Origin: Cryptomeria japonica
Taxonomy: Eukaryota > Streptophyta > Pinopsida > Cupressales > Cupressaceae
Assembly (NCBI RefSeq): GCF_030272615.1
Contig: NC_081408.1
Location: forward strand, 407,990,889 to 408,054,888
DNA: 64,000 nucleotides
Reading direction: 5' to 3'
In this document: positions 44,685 to 56,608 of the stretch, piece by piece
How positions within the stretch are numbered: position 1 is the first letter of the stretch
Layout: each line of letters begins with the position of its first letter
Position numbers and translations under genes: made by a program
Notes under the pieces: model-generated
Databases searched by the model: none
The model's input: only the letters and a program-made list of their open reading frames with translations
What the model was told of the DNA's origin: nothing

Positions 44685-47000
44685 ATGGTTGAAACCCATT
44701 CCCAAAAATCTAGGAGAGAAACTAAAGAGGCTCAAGAGTCCGCAAACATAAGTTACTATGAGTTTGACAATGATATCTTTTTCAATTTTGATCATACTAC
44801 ATTACTTGACATGGATGCTTATAGAAACATTCCAAATGTTGAGCAAATGGACACTACAAACAACAATGATACACACAATGACAATATGGACAACATTTCA
44901 GTACATTCAACATAAGTGGAAGACTCCATTATGGATCCTCGTTTCAATCGATTGGTTGAGGAAATAATGAGGAGAGATAGACAATACTTCTTACAAAGTG
45001 ATGGCACAAAGTGGAGCCAAGATCCCTCATGATTTTGACATGTCTCAAATAATGGAAAATCGAACTTTGCAACAACCTCACTCCAACATGGATAAAAGGA
45101 GGCCTAATAGTGGAGGCAATAGGGGACCACATCTTGTGCTTGAATTACCATCATCTTTGTTTTAAAAACCAGAGGTCCCATACACACATGGTCAAGCATA
45201 TGATACTCACCTTCGCAGACCATTATGGAAGTCTTATGCAGAAAAATATACTCAGTCGCATACCAATGCTAAGGATCAACCACCAAAGCAATTGGATATT
45301 CAAAGGCATGTTCAAAATTTGGACACAAGGAAACCCCGTGTCAAATTCGGGGGCAACACACTAGAACAAACTCATGACATTCCTATAGAGTATAGTATAC
45401 ATGGACAAAGCAAATATTTTGTTCCTCATCATGACTCTATACCAAGTGGTCCATATACACAACATCATTATAGACCTCCTCCATATGAACATGTGTATGA
45501 CCAATATCATCCATATATGCAACATGCTCCTCCTCCAATCGGCGCCTCAAGCATGGGGTATGGTCCAAGAAGTCGATCTCCACCTAAGAACAATTTGGAA
45601 CAGCAAATCAAGGACTTACAAAAGAATATGGAGGACATAAATACACCGAAGCCAACTTACACAATGAGAGACATATGTTCCTATCCATTTGACAAAAGCA
45701 TTCCAATGCCTCCATTTCCTACACACTTTGTGACACCTAAGTGTGATAAGTACAGAGGAAAAGGGGATCCTAAGGCACATATAAGACAATTTTTCACAGC
45801 TTGCATTGAAGTAGCAGCAGAAGAGACATATTTGATGAGATTATTCCCACGAAGCTTAGGAGATCAAGCTATGGAATGGTTCTCCCAACTACCACCTAGA
45901 ATTAAGTCATGGGGTGATTTAGCAGAGGCATTTATCCAACATTTCTCATACAACATTGTGACAGACATATCATTCACTACTTTGTGCAACACCAAACAAA
46001 AGGATGGAGAATCTTTTTTGTCATTTTTACAAAGATGGAGGAATCTAGCCAGCATATGCTCTTGTGAAATTCCACAAAAACAAATGGTAGAAACGTTCAC
46101 TCGGAATGTTAACAAAGACATTGGTTATGACTTAAGAAAAACTTGTTTTTCCACCTTCAAAGACGTCATTGAAAAAGGCTTAGCAACATAAAAGGTCCTA
46201 ATTGAACAAGGAGTCATTAAGATATTCAAAGAAAACAAAGAGGACTTTAAAGGAAAAGACAAGCCAAAATTTTGGAACAAAAACAAAAACACAATCAATG
46301 ATGGTATTGTTGATGCCAATACAGTGCGACCCAAAATCGTTTTTGGATCAAGCTCTACAAACAATCAAGTGAATACTCAAACAAATTCCAAGTCACGAAG
46401 GAAGTACACTCCATTGGGAGAACCACTAGAATCAGTTTTCGAGAAGCTAGTGGCAAACAAAATAATAACGATTCCAGATTTGCCTCCATATGAGCCAAAG
46501 GTTAAACCAAATTGGTGGAATGATGATGAGTATTGTGAATTTCATAAAAGTAAGGGACATAAAACAGGAAATTATCACCGACTGAAGAACATCATACAAG
46601 ATCTCATTGATAGAGGTGACATTGAGATTGAAGGGCATTCATCCAACCAAGAACATGAAATGTTTAAAGAACCATTCCCAAAAGATGACAAGGGAAAAGC
46701 TAAAGCCACAGATGACCAAACCAACTATACCAGAGCATCCTCTAACTATGATTCAACTATCAATCACATTTCAATGGACAATTATGTCTCTACCATTATC
46801 ATCAAGGACAAAACACTTGAGAATTCTACCCATAGACCTAAGATTGTCCTAAAAGGCATTGGATCTTCTTCCGAACCTACCTCTGAATGTAATGTTACAA
46901 CTCGCCGAGGTAAATTCACTTTGCAAGGTGCTCCAGCTAAAAACACTGCTTCCTCATCAACCAAACTTGAGTATGACCTTGTAGAACAGTTGGGGAAGAC
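44685..47000 (+). pseudogene. Tat-type gag
   Basis: ATG at 44685 (MVETHSQKSRRETKEAQE). After two shifts near 44915 and 45000 the frame continues to a Pro/Tyr/His-rich stretch (45420-45560) and the retrotransposon gag domain at about 45690-46190. That domain has YPFDKSIPMPPFPTHF, then TYLMRLFPRSLGDQAMEWF, then HFSYNIVTD and LCNTKQKDGESFLSFLQRW. A TAA at 46189 precedes an Asn/Lys-rich part. At 46530-46620 a Cys/His motif CEFHKSKGHKTGNYHRL substitutes for a classic zinc knuckle. This is the particle protein. Confidence 0.9.
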
Positions 47001-48918
47001 ACCCGCGCTTATCTCAATCCTTGAGCTCTTACGCATATCCCCCGCACATAAAGCTATTCTTGAAAAAATCTTGAGAGACACTACTGTCCCTACTGATCTG
47101 AACGTGGACCAATTTCAAGCCATGGTGGGATATCTTTCCATTCCACACTCCCTTACATTCAAAGAAGCTGATGACGCCTCTGTAAGTCAGCCACATAATG
47201 CACCGTTACACATTGAAGCCTTCATACACAAACATCGAATAAAATGAGTCCTGATAGATGGACGAGTAGGTCTAAACATTTGTACATTGAGAACTATTAA
47301 ACAATTGGGATATTCAGATAAAGCTGTGAATTCTACAAACAAAATTACCATCAAGGCATATGATGATGAAGAGAGTTCATCCAAAGGCATAGTCACCTTG
47401 CCTCTCAGAGTTGGGCCAGTTACAAAGGATGTGGTTTGTCAAGTCCTAGACCTGGATCTCACATACAATATATTACTAGGATGTCCTTGGATTCATGAAA
47501 TGAGGGCAGTCCCATCTGCATATCACCAATGCATTAAGTTTCCTCACAATGGAGTTGAAATAACTGTTAATGGTGATCCTAATCCTTTCATATACTGCAA
47601 TAACTTGAGACCAAAAACTGAGACGATCATTACAAGTAATAAGGAAGTTGTTCCTTCTGCTGCATACATTGATCACGAATCATTAAAACCTTCAACATCA
47701 AAACAAGGTGAGCTTAAAGGGAAATTCCAGGATAAGGGCATGGGTGAATACACTTTGAATCAAACCACGTGTTTACAACAAGTTATGAGTTCACCAAAAG
47801 AATATGGACGACCACATCCTACTAAGCGGGTCTCTATCATTACACTCAAATGGGATCCTACAATCTTCCAAAAGTGGGGTGAAATGGAAGAAGGAGACTT
47901 ATACAAAAAGCTTTACAAAGACCCTGAAAATGATACACAAGATCACATCAGCATACCATGTGAGAAATATGGCAAAGGGTTCAAGATCCTACAAAAATTT
48001 GGGTATGATGGCAAAAGTCCTCTTGGCTTGATAAAGGAAGGCATCATTGAACCTTTACAACCTGAATTGACATTAAAAAAGGAATGCTCGAAAGGACTTG
48101 GTTTCATGACTTCCAAGGTAAACACTCAAAAGATAGGAGAAGCATTACAAATCAAAGCTGCCAAAATTCAACAAGAGAATCGCTATTCCACAGACTCCAA
48201 TGAATGGGAATGGGATTCAAACAAATCCTCCAGTGACTATGAACTCACCAAAACATTCAGAGAACCAGGTGAACCCACAGAAGAAGAGAAATTTAATAGA
48301 AAATTCAAAGTTGTTCAAGAAACAATCCCTAAGGATCCCACACAGTCCTTGCCTCTAGGTTCTAGGTCGAAATCACGAAGAATGAGAACACCTATCCCAG
48401 AATGCGCTACTAGTGATGACAATTTGGATTCGTTCATGATTGAGACAGATGAGGAGAGTGCCAACGATGACCTTGATAACTACCTCGACATACCTGAGTA
48501 TAACTGCATCTTCACCCTTAGCCCTGCTAACTTTGAAGACATCAAAGGCCTTCCCCTTGTTCACCACCAACTTATTGACTGGGACCATGAAGGACCTCCA
48601 CAGTTCGACACATTCCAAAATGATGAAGCCTTTATTGACTATCTAGGCATACGAGATGATCTTCTCCCTGGGGACCATAAAGCAGGATACACTATAGAAT
48701 TCAATAGCGTGGCATATTTTGGTGAGGGTGTCGGGCCTTCCAGTTGCAAAAATATAAAAATAAAAACAAATCAAGGGTCTTATGGTGAAAACCACGTTGT
48801 GGCGCTGTCTGACCCCAAAAAAGTAAAAAGAAAGGACGTATCTGAGGGCGAAAACCTCTCTGAGGCACCCGAGGATGGAAGACTAGACATTCTCCCAGCA
48901 TCATATGAGGAAAAATAA
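47001..48918 (+). pseudogene. Aspartic protease and G-patch-like segment
   Basis: ISILELLRISPAHKAILE leads in. The catalytic site near 47248 reads VLIDGRVGLNIC, where relatives have VLIDGGASLNIC, so the second Gly is lost. It is preceded by a TGA at 47245 where Arg is expected. KITIKAYDDEESSSKGIV and DLDLTYNILLGCPWIHEM follow. At 47965-48110 GKGFKILQKFGYDGKSPLG and CSKGLGF form a glycine-rich segment resembling the G-patch found after the protease in some retroelements. Then comes an acidic region with a GENHVVALS motif. Protease would mature gag-pol. The role of the G-patch-like part is unknown, perhaps RNA binding. Confidence 0.85.
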
Positions 48919-48921
48919 TCT

Positions 48922-50290
48922 ATGTTGGTAGAGGAGACCATCAAAACAAACATTGGTACAGAAGAAAGTCCACATAACATATTCCTGGCTCAATCTCTGA
49001 TAGAGACAAAAAGATCAAAGTTCATACGTTTCTTCACAGAGCGACAAATCAATTTTGCATGGTCATATGCTGATATGCCTGGATTGGATCCGGATTTGGT
49101 AATGCATCATTTGACAGTTAAACCGGGGGCAAAACCAGTGAAACAGAAATTAAGAAAGATGCATCCACAAGTGGCATTATTAGTCAAAGCAGAGCTTGAA
49201 AAATTATTGGATGTCGGATTCATACGCCCAATTGATTATCCTGAATGGATCTCCAACTTAGTGCCTATCAGTAAACCAGATCGTAGCATCTGAATATGTA
49301 CAGACTTCAGAGACATCAACAAAGCTTGTCCGAAGGATGATTTTCCATTACCAAATATTGACTTGATTGTAGATCTCACAGTAGGTCATGCGATGTTATC
49401 TTTGATGGATGGATTCTTTGTTATAATCAAATAAAAATCGCATCCGAGGATCAACACAAAACAACATTCACTTGTCCTTGGGGAACTTTTTGCTGGAATG
49501 TCATGCCCTTTGGGCTAAAGAATGCAGGCGCTACATATCAAAGAGCCATGACTACTATCTTTCATGATCTCGTGCACATTACTATGGAAAATTATGTTGA
49601 TGACCTCTTGGGAAAATAAATAGACAGAGATACACATTTGGACATACTTTCAGTCATTTTTGATCGATTGGAAAAATATAAAGTAAGATTAAACCCCAAG
49701 AAATGTGTCTTTGGAGTAACCTCCGAGAAGCTCCTGGGATTCATTGTCTCAAAAAAAGGAATCGAAGTTGATCCAGCAAAAGTCAAGGCCATCCTAGAGA
49801 TGCAACCACCAAGAAATATCAGTCAACTTCGATCTTTGTAAGGGAGACTCCAGTCCATACAAAGATTCATAGCACAACTTGCAGATAAATGTAATCCTTT
49901 TCAACACTTGCTACACAAAAACATCAAATTCAAATGGGATGATAACTGTCAACAGGCTTTCCAGATACTCAAAGATTATCTTTTGAATCCGCCAGTTTTG
50001 ATGCCACCAGTTCTAGATCAACCTCTATTACTATACATATCAACTACTTCAACAGCACTTGGGGCACTCTTAGCACAACAGGTTGTTGAGGGCAAAGAAA
50101 AGGCAGTCTACTACATCAGTCGCACATTGGTGGGATATGAGCTAAACTACACACCAATTGAGCGTGTGTGTCTCATTGTGGTCTTTGCTTCATAGAAATT
50201 ACGACATTACATGCTAACTCATAAAACTAAGTTGGTCGCAAGGATCGATCCATTGAAATACCTTCTTAATAAAGCAACACTTACTAGTTG
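48922..50290 (+). pseudogene. Ty3/gypsy reverse transcriptase and RNase H
   Basis: YADMPGLDPDLVMHHL opens the reverse transcriptase. GFIRPIDYPEWISNLVPI is followed by a TGA at 49291, and then CTDFRDINKACPKDDFPLPN. A single-base loss near 49420 shifts the frame before the Y-N-Q-I-K motif. The catalytic YVDDLLGK is at about 49591. VFGVTSEKLLGFIVSKKGI ends the polymerase. The RNase H has FKWDDNCQQAF, PPVLDQPLLLYISTTSTALG, TPIERVCL and LRHYMLTHKTKL. Stops at 49617, 49839, 50193 and 50288 mostly replace Gln or Arg. Confidence 0.92.
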
Positions 50291-50919
50291 ACTAGCCAAA
50301 TGGGTGATGCTCCTGAGTGAATTCGACATTGAGTATGTAGACAGAAAAGCAATAAAAGGACAAGCTATAGCAGATCAGTTAGTAGATGCTCCCATGATAG
50401 ATGATGTTCCTCTAACTTCGGAATTTCCAGATGAATTCATCTTAACGGCTCATACACACAGCATGGTGCAGGAGCTGGCATCCTCTTCGTAACTCCTCAA
50501 GGGGATTCCATACCAAAATCATATCGATTATCATTTCCTTGCACTAATAACATAGTAGAATACGAAGCATTAACAACTGGATTATGGATTGCAGTTCAGT
50601 GGAAGATCCAGGAACTTCATGTTTTGGGGGATTCTCAACTTGTAATTCATCAAGCAATTGATGACTACCAAACAAAGGATGAGAAACTAATGCCTTATAA
50701 AAGAATGGTGGATGGCCTGAAACTACATTTTATGAAGTTAGACTTTGAGCAGATACCAAGAGAGCAGAATCGAGCCGCGGATGCCATGGCTACAATTGCT
50801 TCACTAATCGATCTACCACAGAATGAGACCCGCTATGAGTTCTTGGTGGATAACCTTTTGGTTCCCTCATATGAGATCACTCCTACTGAAATGATATGTG
50901 TCGTCGATCCTGAGTCCTA
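50291..50919 (+). pseudogene. Second RNase H (archaeal-type, as in Tat elements)
   Basis: After the tether (LLSEFDIEYVDRKAIKGQAI, IADQLVDAP) and a frame break near 50490, the sequence gives GILFVTPQGDS, NNIVEYEALTTGLW, LHVLGDSQLVIHQ and FEQIPREQNRAADAMA. This is the RVT_3-type RNase H order (acidic residues in the E-Y-E-A and G-D-S motifs, then the N-x-x-A-D motif). A second RNase H of this kind between the usual one and the integrase is characteristic of the Tat lineage. Confidence 0.9.
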
Positions 50920-52177
50920 ATTATATGGTTCCATTTTCACATACCTTCGTGACAATACCCTTCCTCCTGACCTATCCAATAACCAACGTCGCACTTTCAT
51001 TCGCTAATCTTCTTGATACGTCATTTTAGCCGATATCCTATACCGTCGAGGTCTAGATGGCACTCTTATTAGATGTTTAGAAGGGGACGAAGCTTTGATT
51101 GTGTTACATGAAGTTCATGAAGGGATATATGGTCCACATTCTCGTGGTCCTACCTTAGCCAAGAAACTCATCAGGACTGGATATTACTGGCCCAATATGG
51201 AAAAAGACTCGTATCGGTTTGTCAAGAAATGTAAGCGTGTCAAATTCATGGAGACCTCATTCATGCGCCAGCGCAAGAACTTCAACCAATTACAACTCCT
51301 TGGCCCTTTTGTCAATGGGGACTTGATCTCATAGGCAAGATTCACCCTCCTTCCTCCAATGGTCACAAATTCATCATCACCGCCACAGAGTATTTCACAA
51401 AATGGATTGAAGTCGTGCCTCTTACACAATTTATTGGAAAACAAATTGCTACATTCATTCTCAACTATATCATTTATCGATATGGCGTTCCTGTTTCCAT
51501 CATCACCGATAACGGGCGTCCCTTAAAAAATTAGGATGTTCGTGAACTCTGTGACCGCTTCCATATTACCCATCGTTTTTCCACACCTTATTACCCCCAA
51601 GGTAATGGTCAAGCTAAGGCGTCTAATAAAACTATCCTTAAAATCCTAAAAAAGACAGTCGACGACATTGGTCACAATTGGCATATCCAACTTAATCCCG
51701 CACTTTGGGCTTACCTCACAAGTGTCCGCACACCTAGAGGAGTTACACCCTATTCACTTATCTACGACGCTGAAGCTATCTTGCCTATTGAGGTTGAGTT
51801 ACCCTCTTTACGAGTCTCCTTGCAAAATATTATCAGTGACGAAGACTACAAGGTCTCTCGCTTACAAGAACTTGAACTATTGGATGATCGAAGACAAACT
51901 GCTTTTAATCATCTCAAGGCTTATCAACAACGAATGAGTTGTAGCTACAATCATAAAGTCAAGCCTCGCACATTTGAGGTAGGGGACTTAGTTCTTAGAG
52001 AAAATCCTAAAAATCAGCAAGACAAAGAGAAGAAGGGCAAGTTCGAACCAAACTGACTTGGTCCTTACATTCATCACAACAGCATATGGATCTGGTGCAT
52101 ATCAACTCTCAACCATAGAGGGTGAACCTTTGGAGGATCCTATCAACAACATGCACCTTCACAGTTTTTACACATAG
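50920..52177 (+). pseudogene. Ty3/gypsy integrase, damaged catalytic core
   Basis: HEVHEGIYGPHSRGPTLAKK followed by IRTGYYWPNME and FVKKCKRVKF is the zinc-binding N-terminus. The second cysteine of the C-x-x-C pair is now Val. After a frameshift near 51280 the core reads ATEYFTKWIEVVP (relatives have D before Y), IITDNGRP (second Asp kept) and NGQAKASNKTI (relatives have Glu at the Lys). Two of the three catalytic acids thus seem changed. The C-terminal part (VGDLVLRE, then a STIEGEPLEDPINNMHL-like end) closes at TAG 52175-52177. Confidence 0.9.
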
Positions 52178-53881
52178 ATCTTCAGAGTATCCTAATTCAA
52201 AAATACAAAAAAATCAAAAAAATTCAAAAATACAAAAAAAATCATAAAAATAAAAAAAAACGTTACCTGGTGAAAACCTAGCAAACAGGCGCCTTGTAAC
52301 ACAAAAAAATTTGAAAAACAGAAAAACATCTCATTCAATGGTGAAAACCACTTCGGTGGCGCTCTAGGCAAGTACCATGGTGAAAACTGGGTCACTAGCG
52401 CCATGTGTAGAGACATTGCTCCTCCCTCCTTCAAGATTCCATTTCATCCTTCACTTTGCACACACTCACAACCTATCCATTCATAACAAACTTACCCATT
52501 CCCATCATGGATTGTTATTGATCTACCTAAGATTGGTTAGCCATTCATAATAATCCCTCCTTTTCACCCTTTCCATCCATGATAAATCAGCTCTTATCTG
52601 TGGCTAAGGCAAATCCTATGTCTAGTGATGGGTGTGGAATTGAGCGCATCACATGCTTTGAGGAGCACAATTTCTTCCAATTTTATTCAGTCTATTCACG
52701 CACAATCCACAATAAAGCAACATTCGCATCGCCAATCCGTAATAAAGTATCAGTTGCATGGATTCAGTCAGTTTCAGATGAGACACAACAGCAACAATGG
52801 GCTTCAACAAAACAAATCTTTCAACAAACTCAGACAACATTATGGTTCAGTGCTATCTATCTGTTTGTGAAAGTAAACATTGTGACCACAATCAAATAGA
52901 CTTATACAAGTGACAAGAGACACTAAACTTGAGGACTACAGTGGATGTTGGTGTCGAGTCTTGGTTTTCTTTTGATTTTATCTTTTGGTGACATGTCTTT
53001 TAGCTTTTCCAGGATGTCTTTGACTAGAGATTCTATCTCTAGGATGTCTTTGACTAGAAAGGCGAGGATGGGGTATCGTTACCTATTTTTCTTTTGTTAT
53101 CTGTGGATTGTCTCTTAGTAATGCTATGACTTGTCCAAGGATATGAGGACACTATGAGTCTAGTATGAACTGGGGCATTCCTTGTTTGAGACTGTCTTAT
53201 CTCCATGCAAACGGGTACAATGACTTTCTGGGTCGAACATATGCCTCGATTGTCATAACCTACTTGCCATAATAAATCTCAATGATGATAACACGCAAGA
53301 AGTTCTTTCACTTTCATATCTTCTATCTTCCATCCCCCTTTCTTGATTGACTTCCATAGTCCTTCTTGAGTTTGTGTAGCCTGCTATCACACGACTGAGT
53401 ATAATGACACACCAAAAATATTTGCATTTCATGTACTTGCACCTGCATTACCACACATTAAGCATTTCATACATACATATAGATATCACAATTGCATCAC
53501 ATCCTGCACACAACACATGTTAGCACATTTTGCATTCTCATCATATTCATCTGCATTTCATACATTCACATTTGCATCATACATAACATATTAGAAATAA
53601 ATAAAAACATAAAAGAACAAAAATATTGCATTTTCTTATGTACATATTTGCATCCATATCATAATCATCATCATAAAACATATCATAAGCATCACATAGA
53701 AGCATCACACAGGTACACATGCATATAGTTGCCGCAAGGATGAATCATCTCATTTGTATATCAAAATCATAAGTGTCATGATACAATGATGTCAAAATCA
53801 TATGGCTACAAAATCACCCGAAGGTGTCTACATCATAATACAAAATGGTACAAAAACTGATACATAGGGAGCCCTCTAAGG
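52178..53881 (+). other. Region between pol end and antisense gene
   Basis: No gene is recognised. At 52269, 52340 and 52379 the word GGTGAAAAC is followed 9-11 bases later by a GGCGC-like word. The same pairing occurs at 48784 and 48847 inside the coding region. From 53440 to 53720 the DNA is a degenerate CATTTGCATCATAC-type low-complexity stretch. Confidence 0.6.
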
Positions 53882-56523
53882 CTATGATGAACTCCCTCCC
53901 TCAGAGCCGCCTAGCCTCGACGGAGTCTGAGCCCTAGAAGGACCCACCCCAGAATCATCTCTCCTGCCCCCTCTATCTGGTGGTGGTGGAGGACCCATAA
54001 CCCCACCGTTGGACGCCTATCTCCTATCCCTCCCTCTAGTGGTCGTCGTTGTTCGCGATGGTCTATGGAAACTCCTAGCCTGTTGCTCTGGTGGCGCAAC
54101 CCCATAGTATCGGTCTCTCTAGTAGCCTATCTCCTCCCCAACTCGCAGAACATAAGCATAACCAACTCCTGTGTCCTCTATCGCCTGCCTCCCTGCCCTC
54201 AGTGCTATCTCAGCCTCTGTATAGCGCTGGATGGCCTGATCCCTCTCCCGCTATGTGTCCCTCAGCTGTCTCTTGAGCCTATCCCTCTCCCGCTCGAGAT
54301 TCTGGATCTCATCTTCTTGTCCCTGGCAAATCTCCCTCAACTCCAATAGCTCATCCTCCTCCTCTCCCCCCTTCTCCTATGGCTGCCCCTACCCCGGTCC
54401 TCGTCCCTGTACCTGCCTGGGACCCTGTGTTGCTGACACTTGTAAAGGTAATCCACCTCGGCCTCTCACCACCCGAGCCTGTCTCTCCTCTCCACCCTCT
54501 CTTCACGGAGTCACTCTCCTCTCCCCTGTCACACCCTACCTCCTCCGCCGACCTCTACCCCCACCATCTCCATCATCATCCTCATCCCCCCCGCCATCTC
54601 CATCTATCTACTCCCCTGGATCTGTCAGTCGAGGAAATTGATGCTCAACCCAATATGCAGTATACTTTCCATCCATCCCTGCATCCTCTATCTCTGGCCA
54701 CATATCCCAAGGCAAGGGAATCATCTCTACTAGCTGCATCACTGCCTGATCATATGACAATAATGGCTCGAAGTGTGCCTGATCCCTCACTGTCCGAGCA
54801 TACATCCTAGAACCCCGTGGCATCCGTTGAATCCTGTCAAACTGCCTGCAAACCCTATCAACCAACTACCTCTCTAGTACATAGGGCGTCTGCCCAATCA
54901 GATACCTGCTCCTGAAGGTGTATGGAAGCTCCACGACGTCATCCTCCCACTCCTCACACTCTCGATATGGGCTCCATACCACAATGTCAATCTCATCAAT
55001 GACCCTGCGCCAGTGCTCCAGTCTCCCGATCCACGGCTGCGAGGTAATCATATCATATAAGTGAACAAAACTGCGCCCATGGCCCCTTCCTCTGAAATGT
55101 ATCGGTCGGGTCACCAACAGATGCTCATAAGCCCATACCTGTAATAATGTCACTCCGCAACCCAATCCTACGGATCCATGGTATACAAACTAATGAATCT
55201 CATAGTACAAATGTGCCAGCACACACGGTCCCCAGGCATATCTGGTATGCTCTGTCACCAGTGTCTCCAATGTGCTCCCCCAACCCACAACCAACCCTCG
55301 TGTCGCCCTATCCGGACACAAGAACCCACTGATCACTCCTACCAGTACTGATGGTAGTGCAAATCCTGTTTGTGTCATGGTATCCCATGCCACGTGTCCT
55401 ACTCTCATCTCCAATCCCGGATCCTGAAACACTCGTCTCAGGGCATCCCTGTCTCCGTCTTGATCATAGGGAATCAACTCCCCATCGATCGGTATCCTCA
55501 TAATCTTGTAAACATCCTCTAAGGTGACTGTCATCTCACCCATCGACAAATGGAAACTGCAAGTCTTTGAGTGCCATCTCTTAGCCAGCGCAGTCAGCAA
55601 TCCCATGTTCACCCGAAACTCAGGCCCATACATAATATGTTGCAAGCCCGTAACCTCAATCGCTGCCCTATCCTCAGAAGTCAGCTCTAGTCGTAAACTC
55701 TGAGTCGATGAGAATCTCTCTCGTGACTCCAACATAGGTAGGTACTCCTACAGTCAAGCAAATCAACCGTGTCAGTTAAAGTGACATTCCCTGTTCATCA
55801 CAAAATGCTACTTATTATCCTAAGTGCTTATGATACTCTATCCCAGTGACACTCATTGTTCATCACAAAGTGTTGCTGTTTATCCTAGTGGTACTCCATG
55901 TTCATCACAAAGTACTACGTTTTTGCACTCCCTGTTCATCACAAAGTGCTGCTCTTTTTAGTACTCCTTGTTCATCATAAAGTACTATGTTTTGGCATTC
56001 CCTGTTCATCACAAAGTGCCTTGATCTATCCTATCCTAGGGCCTCTGCTTGAGTATATCCTCTTGAGTAGTTTCTTCATTGGCAACATATGTTCTATCAT
56101 AGAATTGTCAATCCTAGCCCTATTTGCTATCCTAGTCTTCCCTAGAGGACCTGCTTGAGTGTATCCTCTCAGCAGCTTATCCAATCGACAACGTATGTTC
56201 ATCACAGAATTGCCAATTCGACCTTGAAGACATAGACGCACCTGAAATACACAGACGCGCTCGCATTTGACACAAACGCCTTTTCATTCATAGACGCGCT
56301 TGGCACAAACACAGACGCGCCTGGCACCAGCACAGATGCACCTCGACGTTTTTTGACCTTGTTTGACATATTCCAAAATGCATTTATTGTGCCACCTAAC
56401 ATGCATTAATGACAACATTTATTGCAACAAAGTACAAGGAGGTTTTGTGGTACTTACCGGCTCTCCTGCATCTGCTGGCCTCTGAAATCGGCGAACACGA
56501 TCGAATTTGTGAACCAATGCCAT
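53882..56523 (-). pseudogene. Antisense two-exon PMD (plant mobile domain) gene
   Basis: Exon 1 coding is 56523-56458 (22 codons, MALVHKFDRVRRF...GEP). The intron is 56457-55748 (710 bp, donor CCG|GTAAGTA, acceptor GACTGTAG|GAG, phase 0). Exon 2 is 55747-53882. The frame is continuous for 644 codons, with ten internal TAG/TGA codons (first at 55190, 54866, 54608) and no frameshift. Residues ~50-120 are a clear PMD: HIMYGPEF, LLTALAKRWHSKT, FHLSMGEMTVTLEDVYKI and RIPIDGELI. RQFDRIQRMP near codon 325 matches the PMD C-terminal region. After an Asp/Gly-rich stretch and an Arg/Gly-rich linker comes a coiled coil (EDEIQNLERERDRLKRQLRD, about 54300) and a Pro/Arg/Gly-rich tail. PMD proteins such as Arabidopsis MAIN act in the nucleus in genome stability and transposon silencing. 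The role here is inferred only from the domain. Confidence 0.85.
55748..56457 (-). repeat. Intron of the antisense gene, rich in short repeats
   Basis: Six copies of TTCATCACAAAGTGCT-like words lie at 55794, 55859, 55901, 55935, 55971 and 56005 (plus-strand sense). A partly duplicated block around GCTTGAGT-TATCCTC is at 56047 and 56153. A cluster of inverted CGCGTCTGTG motifs is at 56231-56340. On the minus strand these last read in the same sense as the motifs of the element's 5' leader. Confidence 0.75.
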
Positions 56524-56608
56524 CACTACTGACTGCTGCTGCTCTATTCTCTCTTTGCATTTTGATCTCTTGGATGTGTGGATGACAATGAGGATGTATT
56601 CCCCTCGT

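Noticed and set aside
52192-52434. Minus-strand Phe-rich open frame after pol
   Set aside because: It comes from A-rich plus-strand sequence (AAAAATTC words) and has no domain.
54065-54810. Plus-strand Pro/Ser-rich open frames opposite the antisense gene
   Set aside because: They are the mirror of the Arg/Glu/Gly-rich coding on the minus strand, which has the PMD, coiled coil and splice sites.
55748-56457. Intron of the antisense gene as a coding part
   Set aside because: The frame is not open through it, it is full of short repeats, and both borders match splice consensus with the flanking frames joining in phase.
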